From an uncultured Bacteroidota bacterium (lineage in GTDB: Bacteria; Bacteroidota; Bacteroidia; Chitinophagales; Saprospiraceae), in assembly GCA_902609095.1 (NCBI GenBank), contig CACLQQ010000010.1:1-49290 (forward strand): 49,290 nucleotides of DNA, written 5' to 3'. Shown here one piece after another: positions 27,393 through 39,145 of this stretch. Below the pieces are notes generated by a model, which saw nothing but the letters and a program-made list of their open reading frames with translations, was not told where the DNA came from and made no database searches. Each line of letters starts with the position of its first letter. Positions within the stretch are counted from its first letter, which is position 1. The translations under genes and the position numbers were made by a program.

Positions 27393-30300
27393 TCAGATCT
27401 TAAACGAATTGAGAAATTCTTTTGTGACCAAGATGACTTCCTTTTCGCTTACTTGAAGGAGTTTCTCAATAATTGCCCCTATTGGAGCATTAATAAATTC
27501 ATGTTTTGTCTTTATCAAACCATTTTCGTCAAACTGAAAGCTAAAACTTCCAGCTCCATGAGACATTGACTTGCCTAATTCATGACTGTGAGCATCAGAA
27601 TTAGATCCATAGATTAAGATCTTATGCGAATTTAAATACAACATGTCATTGATAGAAGTAAGCTGTACCTCTTGTGACAATCGATAAACACTATACAGAC
27701 CATCTGCCGTTGAGATCAGAACAACTGATTAAAGATTCTTGATCTGCTTTGTCTGATAAACTTTTTCTTCTTTTGCCGGAAATAGCTGTTCTGTAGTAGA
27801 GACAGAACTGTAATCATCACATGAACTAAAGGTCCTGCGAATCATAGGCACTTGACATTGGATAGTAGATTTATCCAAGAATGGTTGATGCACTCCGAAA
27901 TAATTATTGGAGACTATGGGGTCAAGTGAACCATTCCGGTCAAAATCTGATAGAAATAACTCTAGAATCCTATTATTACTGATAGACCAATTAGTATTCG
28001 AACCTATATTCCCCAATAAAAAATCTGTCTTCCCGTCCTTGTTAATATCTGCTGTTTCAATACAATTATATATACCAGCTAAATCGCCTGAGAAGTATTT
28101 TGACGACATTTCTCTAAAAGATCTATCTTCTGCAAAGTCTAAAATGACCGGGGACATCCAATAGTCAACAATAACCAATTCTCGTGATTCATCTTCATCC
28201 AAATCAAACCATTCGCTATCGGTGAACATACCTACTTGACCCTTATAAGCAATCTCGAAACCTTTACCCTCCGTGTTCTTAAGTATGAAGCTCATTGGGG
28301 TATCACCATAAACCTCCTGAAATTGAGGCACTTCCGACAAATATATCTTCGTACCCATATCTATCGAAATCTGCCACTGAAGCAGTTGATCCATTCATAT
28401 GAGGCAAAGAAATAGGCAATCTATTGAAATGTCCTTTACCATCGTTGAGATACAATCTATCCGGATTGTTAGGATCTAATTGAGCATACTGATTACCTCC
28501 AGAAACAACATAAAAAACACTATGCCCATGCCCATCTTTATTAAAATCCATTACAGCACCATCCTCATCTTCATAAATAGGATTGTCCTGAAGATCACCT
28601 AATATAGTCCACTTGTTCACTGTACTATTAGAATCATATTGACATAACTGTCCATTGGAACCGGATTCTCCACCAATGAAAAAGATAAATTATCCATATT
28701 TATTGGAGTAGCAGCCATCTTGATCTTAGACATATAAAAAGGTGCTAAAGGCTCTCTATCTGAATGATCAAAATCACTTTGGCCGATATCTATTACAAAT
28801 TGTTCTCCTCGACCTTGATTAAGAGTATTTAAAGCATATTCAGTTTTGAAGCTTTTTTGAAAAACACTTAACTCTAAGTATTGATTTGTTTCAACATCGG
28901 TATATCGCTGTTTAGAACCATCAGGAGTTATTATCTCAACCGAATCAATTTGTAAATTTTCAGTTCCAAGTCCAAAATAAACGTAAGGAGTGCTTGACGA
29001 CTGGAAGAAGCCTCTGGTTGTTACGTATTCTTTAGTTTGTTTTCACTCCTGTAATGAATGGTAACAGTCGGTTTTCTAAATGGAAAACTAATAGCAATAA
29101 ATTGATCATTGTGCCCTATATTTTCTAACAAGCTTACGGAACCATTAATGTTATTACTAATAATATCCAAATCTCCATCAAAGTCCAAATCAGCATAGGC
29201 TGCTCCATTTGAATATTTGGGTGTCCCAATCTTAGATTTATCTATACCTGAAAAGAATCCATCATCACTCTGAGAGAATAAAAGATTGGGAATCTTAAGA
29301 GGTGGCATCTGATTAATCAGTCGTTGATTATAAGCTCCATTAGATTCGTCCTCTCTTTGTCTATTAGAGGGAGTGTTGATATAGTTAATGTAGTCCAGAT
29401 CATTCGGTCTATTAACTATTCCATTAGCGATTTAGATATCTGTCGTTCCTGAATTATCAAAATCTTGTAATAATACTAACCAGCTCCAATCAGAGACAAA
29501 TACTTGTGAAATCAATGCTTCTTCGATAAAAGAATTCATAGATGGTCGATAAATCTGCATGTGATTCCTCGCATACTGAGTTAAAAAACCGTAGTGCTCC
29601 TTAATATCTGCAACTTGCTTGGTATTATTTCCTCCTGAGCACATTTTTATTTGCCCATCATATGGCAGCATCATATCGGTAGAAAATATGTCCTTGTAGC
29701 CATCTCCATTGAGATCTGCAACATCTACCCCCATGGTATATTGAGATGATTGAGTTTTAAAACTACCAATAGATTCATTTAACGTTTTATCTCTAATGTT
29801 GATATACAGATAATCGTTTTCATGAAAATCATTACCTACATACATATCTATGAATCCATCCGCATTGAGATCTGTGGCAATCACACCCAAACCATAGCCT
29901 ACAGTATTATTAAGAATCCCTGATGCCCCCGTGACATCGATAAATTTACCTTCAACTTCATTTAACCGATTTTCATAAATCCGATCACCTGAGAGCTCGC
30001 TCCTTTCTTTCCTTAAAGAAATATTTCCTTAGCTATGAGTACTGTGAACTGAATGATTTAAAAGATAGACATCCAAATCACAATCCAAATCATAATCAAA
30101 AAATGATGCCTGAGTACTGTAACCTGAGAAGTCCAAACCATAGTCAATGGACAACTCTTGGGATGTTCCATCTCGCTGATTAATATATAGCTCATTGTGG
30201 GTTGAGATCAGACTAACTGGGGCGACTTTACAAACATATATGTCATTCCAGCCATCTTCATTAATGTCATCGATAGTAACACCAGTAGACCAATTATCAA

Positions 30301-30627
30301 GTGGCAGTATGCCTGCTACTTTACTGATATCCTCAAATTTCATATCACCCAAATTCCAGTATAACTTATCGGCTTTTGATTAGCCGTGAGGTATATATCT
30401 TCAAGCCCGTCATTATCAATATCTCCTATTGCCACGCCATCTCCATTATTAAAATAGAGATACTCAATGATGTTAATTTCTGGATTAAATTGTAAGTGAT
30501 TAACGAATCCAATGCCATGATTTGCTGGGATTAACTATACGAATTATGACTCAGTCCACTCTCCATTCGACGCAGTCGAACAAGAGCCTAAAAACAATAG
30601 AACTGCTAATGCCAGAACCCCTCTCAT
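27393..30627 (-). pseudogene. Decayed CRTAC1-type VCBS/ASPIC-UnbV lipoprotein gene (copy A)
   Basis: Starting at ATG 30627, a lipoprotein signal is readable (MRGVLALAVLL...LGSC) and is followed within a few codons by a TAA. Homology to the 1049-residue protein at 1973-5122 continues in shifting frames. FG-GAP blocks are visible at 30352-30029, 29890-29432 and 29308-29021, then ASPIC/UnbV near 29000-28860 (FGLGTENLQIDSVEI), then the second propeller half at 28690-27729 and the tail at 27728-27393. Clear lesions include an in-frame TAA at 27729-27731 and an extra T near 28315; at least ten frame breaks are needed overall. The length (3.2 kb) equals an intact family gene, so decay came by small mutations, not large deletion. 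Non-functional with high certainty. Confidence 0.88.
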
Positions 30628-33173
30628 TACTTGAACTTATAGGATAGAATTTCGTCACCATTTCTAATAACATGAATATGACCCTTTGTAACGAGCAAAT
30701 CTTTTATTTGTCTCGAAACTTAGAATCCTGATTTTTCTGAAGACATCGTTCTGAATTTTTCATTATTCAAGTTCTCCAATAGTAGACCGTAAGAAGCATC
30801 ATAGATTCCAGACTCAGGCAAGGCAGCATGTCGATTATCACCTAAGATTACATCTGAATCTCAATCCTGATCCACCACATCCGCTATAACGATGGCATAT
30901 ACTGGTGTATACTGAGCCTCAGGCGGCAGTGCCATAAGTCCAAATGACAAATATCCTTGATTTAATAAAGTCTGAGACTTCAAATTATTAACTTCTAATA
31001 TTCGGACACCTTCAAGCTCCTGTGCGTTAAAAATATCATTGATTGAGGCATCTTTATAAGTCTCGAAATCCGGGAATCGCTTCTTAAGGTACTTGAGTTG
31101 GTCAATCAGATTATGTCTTAACGCAAAGGGATTAAAGCCTCCATCTTCTAACTTATTGGAAAGTATTCCTTCGGCAAAACCATTTTTATCATAATCATTG
31201 AATTACAGGCGTAGCGGCTTATCCATTGATGCCCTGAAACGGCTATTTAGTCCATAATTACCCAATAAAATATCTGCCTGCCATTTCCATTAACATCTTC
31301 AACTAACAAAGAAGTATACCATCCGCTCAGTTCAGACTCTTGTCCATATGAAACCTTAATGAACTTCCCATTTATCTTTTTAAAAAAGGTTAGAAGCCAT
31401 AAACTCACCAACTACAATTAATTCATTAGAACCATCTCCATATAGGCCGGCAAACGAGACATCAGTAATCATTCCTAAATCCGCTAGTTCTGATGCAATA
31501 CTCTCGGTAATATTCTTAATGTTTCCAGATCCATCATTTTCTAATATGAAGCTACCTCCGGGTGCTCCATATTGGCTTATTTTAACTCCCTCCCCTAAAA
31601 ACAAATTTATATGATCATCACCGTCAATATCATAAAAAGCCACTTCCGATGTACTGATGTTGTCAGTATCGTTAGGAAGCTTCTAAACTCACTTTTCAAA
31701 TGTTCAACTGCCCTTATTGATTCATATATGATCAAATATTGCTGGAGAAAAAAGACTCACATACCCCATCCACTTGCTAAATAGATATCATTATAACAAT
31801 TATCATTAAAATCTACAATTGCTACATCAATAAGCCGTTGATCAAAAATACTTGGATCATAATATATAGCCTTCGGTTAATAGATTCAGACGACAGATAC
31901 ATCCTAATAGAAGAACTTTTAGATTGCGAGATAACATAGTTCATTTCTTCATCACTTTAGCAGGCCTGTTTCAATCCATGGTGATAGATTAATTATTATC
32001 TGACAAATCAATCGCTATTTACTCAAATCACCAAATGTGTTTTACTTTACAGTTAGCTTAGTACGTTATCTGGATTCAGCAAAACATCATCCTTATTCAT
32101 CTTGGATGGCTCTGCAATCTCTGCGGATTCCTTTTGAATAACTATGCGTTGATTTTTTGATTGTCCATTGATGACCGTCTGAATAGGATCTGGCCATATC
32201 ACGTTTATATCGATTAGATCTATACTACTTAATTCAATATTAATTCGTTTATCAACACTGGATTGAAATTCACGAGCTGGTTGAACATGATGAAGGATTG
32301 ATAAACTGTCTCCACTTGAAACTCTTATTTTAGCTCCAATAGCATCCCTCTTTGTGCTTTCTTGAGTTAAAGCAATTGAAATATAATTTGAGCCTCTGAG
32401 AATCGGCAGATTCTCATATATGGCAAGGGCAATATTCACATTATTAGTGATAAGATCTAAACCTCCATCATTATCAATGTCTCCATATGCAGAACCGTTG
32501 AACAAGGTAGGTATGTCTGATGCTTCATTATGATATCGCTTAAGAGAAAGCGCTTCCATATTGATATCAAAATGATTAGAAATTGGATTAGCCGGTATGA
32601 TATCAACGAGCTCCTAATAGTTTACGACGTCATCACTAATTATTGATATAATAACTTGTTCATTAGCCACATATTGCGGGTAATCTTGATTGGTGAGATC
32701 TTGATATATCTCATTATTAACGAATAAATCACAAAGGCCATCCTGATCCATTTCCTAAAAATAATAAACCCCGAATCCAATCACTGGCTTCTACACCCGC
32801 ATATCTACCTAATTCGCAACAGTTAACATCACCATTAATATACTATAAGGTATTTCTCTTAAACTGTAGATGGTAGCCATTCTTAAAAGTATCCTAATAT
32901 TTATTTGAATTCTTAGATGTCGTAACTCACTTAAGCCATTTTGGGTCTAATTGACATAGAGTTTGAATTAAAAAAATAAATGAATTTCCATCGTTATTGA
33001 TATCTGCAATACAAGCTCCAATACTTGCTCCACTTATTGAATCTATGCTCTTAGTTAAAATCCCCCAATAGGTTTTATCCTAACTACCTATAATAACATT
33101 CATTACGTTTTTATAAATTCCGTATTATTAAGACTAAATCCAAAAGGCCCCGCGATAAGGCAGTCCTGTTGTT
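30627..33173 (-). pseudogene. Decayed CRTAC1-type VCBS/ASPIC-UnbV gene, N-terminus missing (copy B)
   Basis: FG-GAP and ASPIC/UnbV sequence is recognisable in scattered frames: GACIADINNDG near 33000, YGDIDNDGGLDLI and an ASPIC/UnbV block in 32559-32053 (INVIWPDP), and a DIDGDDHINLFLGEG block in 31643-31380. The 3' end reads HVIRNGDEILSYKFK and stops in TAATG, where the A overlaps the ATG of copy A. This is the same stop-start coupling as in the intact array at 1973. Against the 1049-residue protein, about 250 N-terminal residues including the signal are missing. The 5' limit abuts the stop codon of the gene at 33174. Many stops and frameshifts are present. Confidence 0.82.
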
Positions 33174-33911
33174 TTAGTTTGCGATTGGGGAACTAAGTTC
33201 TGGTAAAAACATTAGATCTCTTATTTTTTGACCGTTTGGCATTAATGACCCAATCATTTTTTCAAGATCATACTCATAAGCATCATTACCATAGAGTTCA
33301 TTATACTTGTCAACAGCTATTTGAATTTGTTCATTAGCTGCCGTTTGATCAGCGTAGTCTTTAAAATAATAGAAAACGACTGCGCCTGAACCATTACACC
33401 CTGAGCTACACCCCCAAGTGTCCATTGTTATTGGGGTTCCAGCTTCTTCATGCGCATTAGCAAGTCTTACTCTAAAATTCCAAAAATCATCACTTTTTGT
33501 TGGGTCAAAATTGAAGAATAAAGCTCTAGTTAGAGGTTTTAATTCTGATCCTTTGGGAGTGTAGGATGCAGAATTAGCCTTACTCCACCTTCTGGTAGCC
33601 CCTGATTCGTGAAGGTCTCCAACAATCTTTCGCCAATATGCATTGCCTTCAATATCCACATTATCAAGCTCAGCTAAGTTTTCTGCCATTTGGACTCGCC
33701 ATAAATCCTGTGCATTAGCACCACTTAATATTTGAAAGGTATACCATTGAGCGTCATCAGCTCCACTATTAAACATCTTTGTTTTTTTGGCAACACCTTC
33801 CATCATCTTATCTATTTGCCCTGGCTTTACATCGAGTACTCTAGTTACAGCAACTTGGGTATTAGCAAAAGAAAAAGATAATATCGTAACGAGTGAAAGG
33901 AAAATTCTCAT
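33174..33911 (-). CDS. Secreted two-repeat protein, possibly dimeric alpha/beta-barrel (ABM-like) fold
   Basis: The 245-residue protein has a cleavable signal peptide (MRIFLSLVTILSFSFANTQ). Two halves of about 100 residues each appear to repeat a strand-helix-strand plan: VAVTRVLDVKPGQIDKMM... in the first and LTRALFFNFDPTKSDDFW... in the second. This resembles antibiotic-biosynthesis-monooxygenase-like or NIPSNAP-like ferredoxin folds, but I cannot assign a family by eye. A Cys pair (GCSSGC) lies in the second half. It is intact between two dead regions and divergent from the AraC gene 141 nt away. The intact gene at 40793 and the remnant at 40118 look similar in plan. Function unknown. Confidence 0.75.
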   Translation of the reverse strand: MRIFLSLVTILSFSFANTQVAVTRVLDVKPGQIDKMMEGVAKKTKMFNSGADDAQWYTFQILSGANAQDLWRVQMAENLAELDNVDIEGNAYWRKIVGDLHESGATRRWSKANSASYTPKGSELKPLTRALFFNFDPTKSDDFWNFRVRLANAHEEAGTPITMDTWGCSSGCNGSGAVVFYYFKDYADQTAANEQIQIAVDKYNELYGNDAYEYDLEKMIGSLMPNGQKIRDLMFLPELSSPIAN

Positions 33912-33939
33912 TTGAATTGGTTTAGGTAATTATATTTAA

Positions 33940-33967
33940 AAAAAGTATGATTAAGCTGAATAACAAA
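33940..33967 (-). promoter_or_regulatory. Candidate Bacteroidota-type promoter for the 33911 gene
   Basis: On the minus strand TTTG (33967-33964) is followed 16 nt later by TACTTTTT (33947-33940), close to the TTTG / TAnnTTTG pattern of Bacteroidota. It lies about 28 nt upstream of the ATG. The spacer is shorter than usual. Confidence 0.3.
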
Positions 33968-34052
33968 GTTTTTCAAGTCCTGACCGTCTAAATATAATTT
34001 GAATTTTTGCCAAATAAACTTTTAAGGTATAGTCTCTTTTGACCGTTTTGTT

Positions 34053-34947
34053 ATGTCTAACAGTTTTTACATTTCTAAGGTAGTTAAGCCAGCTTTTGAG
34101 AAAATTTAGCCCTCCTTTGGAAGCTCCATACATTTCAAGCGATTCACTGATGAGCAACCAAACGGTATAGCCAATTGGCATTACCACCCTGAGATTGAAC
34201 TAGTTTATATCACTCATGGTAATGGCAAGAGGCATATCGGAGATCACATATCCTATTATTCTAAGGGTGATCTTATCTTAATAGGACCTGATGTACCCCA
34301 TTTTGGTTTTACTGATAGGCTAACACATGGTAATACAGAGGTAGTAACACAATTCAAGAAAGAGTTTTTGGGTGATGCTATCAGCAATGTTTTAGAATTG
34401 AGGCGTATCAATGACTTATTGAATTTATCCCTTCATGGACTGTCTTTCAGAGGGAAAACTAAGGATAAAGTGGGGCATATGCTTGACGAAATGGTCATTA
34501 TGAGTCATTTTAATAAGTTGCTTCAGACGATCAGAGTATTACGCGTGATGGCTGAATCGGAGGAATATGAGATTCTTAATACCAGTAAAGTCCTCATTGA
34601 GGCCAGTCAAATTGATAAGGAAAGAATCATGATGATTCATGCTTATGTAAGAGAAAATTATAAGCAAAGTATAGCGCTACAAGACATGTCAGATATAGTT
34701 AATATGACTAAGCCATCGTTCTGCAGATATTTTAAAAAAACAGACTAGTAAGACTTTTACTCAATATGTGAATGAGTTCAAAATTATAGATGCCTGTAAG
34801 CTCTTGTCAGAGACCAGTCGAACAATTGCTGATATCTGTTACAAATGTGGTTTTAACAACTTCTCACATTTCAACAAACAGTTTAAAATTGTTACGGGTA
34901 AGAGTCCTACAGAGTATCGATCTGAGTTTAAAAAGGTAATTAGTTAA
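34053..34947 (+). pseudogene. AraC-family regulator with one nonsense codon and one frameshift
   Basis: The ATG at 34053 opens a complete AraC-type regulator: a cupin-like sensor domain (WHYHPEIELVYITHG, GDLILIGPDVPHF) and two helix-turn-helix motifs (IALQDMSDIVNMTKPSFCRYF, then IADICYKCGFNNFSHFNKQF). Two lesions interrupt it. An in-frame TAG lies at 34107-34109, eighteen codons in. An A7 run lies at 34734-34740, where removing one A restores the second HTH in frame. Everything else is well preserved, unlike nearby pseudogenes. It could be a recent pseudogene or a product of sequence error. It diverges from the 33911 gene and precedes the ThuA gene, its likely former targets. Confidence 0.85.
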
Positions 34948-35054
34948 TGGTACGACTATATTGAGGTTGTGATAAAGGATTAATGAAGTTTGCTATATGT
35001 TGTATCGATTTATTATTGAAACTGAATAACTGGATATTTTATAATTTTAAGATT

Positions 35055-36113
35055 ATGAATTCGATACGCTTCTTTTGTTGTGCTATAATTATAATCTTGA
35101 GTAGTTGCGAAATAACTACTCAAGATCAAAGAATGAATAAATCTATAGTGCGGGCATTAATAATTGATGGCGAGAATAATCATGGTGTTTGGCCCATGAC
35201 TACTTTTATGATGAAAGATTACTTGGAATCATCAGGCTTGTTCGAGGTTGATGTGGTTCGTAAGAAGTATGTCTGGCAAGGCCCACATAGTGATCATCGT
35301 CATGATGAGGCATGGAGACATACTTTGCTAAAGGAGTATACCATCCCAGGATTAGATGAAACTGTCACTGTGTCAGAACCTAAAGCAGATTCATTATTCA
35401 AGCCTGATTTTCATAAGTACGACGTTGTAATATCTAATTTGGGATGGAAAGCAACTAATTGGCCAGAAGATACCAAGAAGAATTTTGAACGGTATATGTC
35501 AGACGGTGGTGGCTTAGTCGTTATACATGCTGCTGATAACTCATTTGGTAATTGGTCCGAGTATAATAAGATGATTGGTATAGGGGGTTGGGGAGATCGC
35601 TCTACAGAGGATGGCCCATATCTCTATTATGATGATGAGGATCAAGAGGTAAAAGATCCATCAGAAGGAATCTGCGGTTCACATGGTCTTCAGCAAGATT
35701 TACTTATAACCAATCGGGTTAATCATCCAATAACAGATGGATTACCATCGACATGGTTACACGGTAGTGATGAACTATATGATAGATTGAGAGGGCCCGC
35801 AGAATACGTAACGGTTTTATCGACAGCCTATAGCGATGTAGAAAAGAATGCACCACCTTGGGATCCAAATGCAAAAGGAAGCGGGAGACATGAGCCGGTA
35901 TTGATGGCTATAGATTATGGCTCAGGTAGGGTTTTTCATTCAACTTTAGGGCATAGTTATTATTCTATGGAGTCTGTTGGGTTTATTACTACATTTTTAA
36001 GAGGCGCTGAATGGGCTGCTACTGGAGCAGTTACCCAGGAAATACCTGAGGATTTTCCTGATGATTCAGAGGTGAGTGTCCGAAAATGGCAGAAAAAAAG
36101 ATCGACAGATTAG
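35055..36113 (+). CDS. ThuA-domain lipoprotein
   Basis: The ATG at 35055 is chosen because it yields a lipoprotein signal (MNSIRFFCC...LSSC); an upstream in-frame start at 34983 would bury it. The 352 residues form a ThuA-like fold, a glutamine-amidotransferase-like domain found in putative sugar-utilisation proteins. Signature blocks include VRALIIDGENNH, GGGLVVIHAADNSF, HGSDELYDR and GRVFHSTLGHSYYSME. Substrate and reaction are unsettled for the family. It is intact and ends in a strong stem-loop that overlaps its stop codon. The disrupted AraC gene lies 107 nt upstream in the same direction. Confidence 0.9.
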   Translation: MNSIRFFCCAIIIILSSCEITTQDQRMNKSIVRALIIDGENNHGVWPMTTFMMKDYLESSGLFEVDVVRKKYVWQGPHSDHRHDEAWRHTLLKEYTIPGLDETVTVSEPKADSLFKPDFHKYDVVISNLGWKATNWPEDTKKNFERYMSDGGGLVVIHAADNSFGNWSEYNKMIGIGGWGDRSTEDGPYLYYDDEDQEVKDPSEGICGSHGLQQDLLITNRVNHPITDGLPSTWLHGSDELYDRLRGPAEYVTVLSTAYSDVEKNAPPWDPNAKGSGRHEPVLMAIDYGSGRVFHSTLGHSYYSMESVGFITTFLRGAEWAATGAVTQEIPEDFPDDSEVSVRKWQKKRSTD

Positions 36114-36127
36114 GTCGATCTTTATTC
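36097..36127 (+). terminator. Rho-independent terminator after the ThuA gene
   Basis: A perfect 10-bp stem, AAAGATCGAC (36097-36106) with GTCGATCTTT (36114-36123), encloses a 7-nt loop that contains the TAG stop. The T tract is short (TTTATT). Confidence 0.75.
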
Positions 36128-36411
36128 ATATATAAATGGATTGCCTTTTGCAACGGGGTTAATTATTGCTTTCACCTATAGGACACCAATTAGACTTAAG
36201 ACGCCTAATATGCTATGAATAAAAAGGGCTAATCTCTCAATAAGCTCCATTATTAAAAAGTCGGTTCGGTATTTTGCTTTTTAGTTTTCGATGGACGTTG
36301 TTAGGGTTACTATTCTATTAGTATGCTTTAATGACGAGACTTTTAATAATTTGTCTCTCAATCTCTAATTATGTTGATTTAGAGTTTGGATAACTACGAA
36401 TCTCCAACTAA
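36128..36411. other. Intergenic stretch, nothing recognised
   Basis: About 280 AT-rich bases lie between the ThuA terminator and the dead esterase gene. I see no coding remnant, RNA gene, repeat or clear promoter. Confidence 0.6.
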
Positions 36412-39034
36412 TTATTCTTCCATGGTAAAAGATGAAGCTGGTAATCCTTCTTTATTAAAGAGAGTTCCGATACTAGTATCTCGCCAGGCATAACGAACAA
36501 ATTTTGGATTTGAAACCTTCGAAGCACTAACTTTTACTCTATCCTTAGCAATTACGGCATTTGCACGAACATATTGTTTATCAGCACCTGCAATTTCGAA
36601 CCTTTCTAATTCTTTACCAAATGAACTAAGTCCTGAACCTATGTAGTCAAAGGTTATAAATATTTTTTTCTTTTTCACAATTGCCCTTTTGAATAAAGGT
36701 CCAGAGGCAATTATATCTTTTGCATACTCATGTCGCAAAGCCAAGCGCCTACTAGTCGTTGACCTACTTCTTGCTTATTAGCAGGATGTATATTTTTAGG
36801 ATTACCAATATCGAGTGTTACCGCCATTCCGGTATTCTTCATGGTCAACGTTTGTCGCTGAGCATCTCTTAGTTTTTGTGATTGGTCCAGACTATGGTCA
36901 TAACTACTATTATATCTGAAAGGTGCTATTTGAACGAAATAAAACGGGAAATCACGATGCCAAGAAGTTCGCCAATCACTAATAAGCCTTGGAAATAGTC
37001 GGCTTTACTGCTCTGCTCGTCCTACATTGGACTCTCCTTGGTACCAAATGGTACCTTTGATATTTTAAGAAATCAAAGGATGAATCATAGCATTGTATAA
37101 GGATGAAGGCGTCTCGTATGGACTGAAATACACGATATTAGGTCGTTTATCCAGATCTAATATAGATAGATTATTTTGATGAATATGTCCATTGTAGATT
37201 TCTGCTGTGACCGAGTATTCCCACTTTCCATTTAGAGATATGCCAGCAGTATGATCAGAGACTACTTTTATATCTCCATTGATGCTTCCAGGACCACCAG
37301 TATCTATAATTCTGATGGCTATAGTATTCTCTCCCTTTAGGAGGAGAGAAGCAGGCACAGGATACTTCCTAGTACTAGCGAATTCATAAGCAGTAGAACC
37401 TATTTTCACGCCATTAACATATACCACATCAGTATCGTCAGAGTGGACCATTTCAAAAGTATAATTTCCAGTTATATCATCCTGATTGATCTTCTTCCTA
37501 AACCAAAAAGCACCATCCAGATCTTTACCATTATACAAATCTAACCTACCTGGCAATTGAGCATTAGACCAGTTATTCGTTTGATATTCAGGTTGGGCAA
37601 TGAAGTCGTCTTTGAGGTCGATTTGATCCCATCCAGTAGCATCTACAGGAATGATTGATTTTTTCCATTATTAGTACCATTCTTTAATTGCTCTTTCAAT
37701 TTCTGGGTTTTCCATTGCTTCTACCTCATCATCGAAATCTTCCAATTTCTCGATTTCGCTCTTACTGACCCATGCCTCTGCTGGAGTATTTCCCCAACTG
37801 GAATGAATAATCCAAATTAGTATATTTAACTCTTTGTGTAATCGTCTAGCAAAAAAGTATGCACTTGCACTATATTCTTCAGCATATTCAGGTGTACTTA
37901 CGGTCTATTCTCCTTCAAAAGAATCCTTCTCGCGTGAGGAATACTTATTGGCTACTTTAAACATTCTTATTCCGGGGTAATTAGCGTTTGCTATTTCTTC
38001 TTCGGAGTTTTTAATGGGATCAACAGGTAACCAGCCTTTGAGCGGCATAGACATGTTTGATTGACCAGAAGCTAACCAAACTTCCCCCACCATGACATCT
38101 TTAATTTGTAAGGAAAAATCTCTGAAGCAATACTAATAACGAAGGGTCCTCCTGCTTGTGGGGTCTTTATTGTGAGGTTCCATTTGCCGTCTTTATCTGT
38201 AATAGTGGTCACCTCTTCTCCCCAGTTTCCACGTACTTTAATGAATTGTTCTTCAGATGCTGTTCCCCATACTTCCACATTTTCATTTTGTTGTAATACC
38301 ATGTGATTTGAAAAGAAGGGATATACAGTAAATTCCCTTACTGTTAAGGCTTCTTTAATGGCAGGTTGTATCAAACTTTTCATTACAGCATACCCTGCTT
38401 CATTGGGATGTACCAAGTCTTCTGCTCATGTATATTTTGGGACTTTGATCCCATTCTGTTCATCCTTTAACGCTGAATGATAGTCTACGTAAGCAATATC
38501 ATTGTTATTTGCACACTCTTTTAAAAGTTTATTTAAATCAATGATGAGATCAACTGGCTTTATTTCATGACTCCATGGGAAACCAATAGCCGGTGTGACA
38601 GAACAGATAATAACTTTTATACCATGAGACTTGGAAATATCTGACATGGTCATAATATTCTCGGCTATCAATTTAATGGGCGTACGTCCCACATTTCCAG
38701 CAATGTCATTTAATCCGGCAAGAATGACTTCTGCCTTTGGTTTAAAATTGATGACATCTCTTTTGAAGCGCAATAATATTTGAGGCGTGGTCTGCCCATT
38801 AATACCTCTACCGATATAGTTGGAATCTTTGAAGAAGTCTGGTCTGTAATGTGTCCAAGCCTCGGTAATCGAATTGCCCATAAAAACCACTCTGTTTTCA
38901 CGTTTAGTAGGAGGCTCAAGGTTTTTATTAGCGTCTTTGTATTTATCAAAATTTGAAAACTCTGTGTAACTCTTCCATTCTTGACCATTGATCTGAGTAG
39001 CAATAGTCAATGAGGTTACCATGATCAAAAGCAA
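36412..39034 (-). pseudogene. Dead GDSL/SGNH esterase - sialate O-acetylesterase fusion gene
   Basis: Read across lesions, this is one gene of about 870 codons with a signal peptide ending QINGQ; its start codon is uncertain. The first ~200 residues are an SGNH hydrolase: GNSITEAW for the nucleophile block, GLND, and DLVHPNEAGY for the catalytic Asp/His. The rest is a sialate-9-O-acetylesterase-like protein: GEVWLASGQSNM, IKGTIWYQGESNV, DIGNPKNIHP and a jelly-roll insert. Lesions seen are an in-frame TGA at 38423-38425, a frameshift near 38085, an in-frame TAG at 37903-37905, tandem TAA codons near 37665, and more before 36744. The intact enzyme would have de-esterified an acetylated glycan outside the cytoplasm. 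Confidence 0.88.
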
Positions 39035-39145
39035 TCTGAAATATCTGAAATATGTTGTCTGTATAAATTCCTGTATAATATTTTCTGTTATTTAACCTAT
39101 CAACTCTTTGTTCTATTAGTTGTTGACCAGTTTTGCATTCTGTCG

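Noticed and set aside
33951-34187. 78-codon minus-strand frame near the AraC gene
   Set aside because: It overlaps the readable AraC 5' region on the opposite strand, and its sequence has no recognisable features.
34730-34750. Programmed ribosomal frameshift in the AraC gene at AAAAAAAC
   Set aside because: Restoring the frame needs a +1 shift, not the -1 shift of A-AAA-AAC sites, and a separate nonsense codon already lies at 34107.
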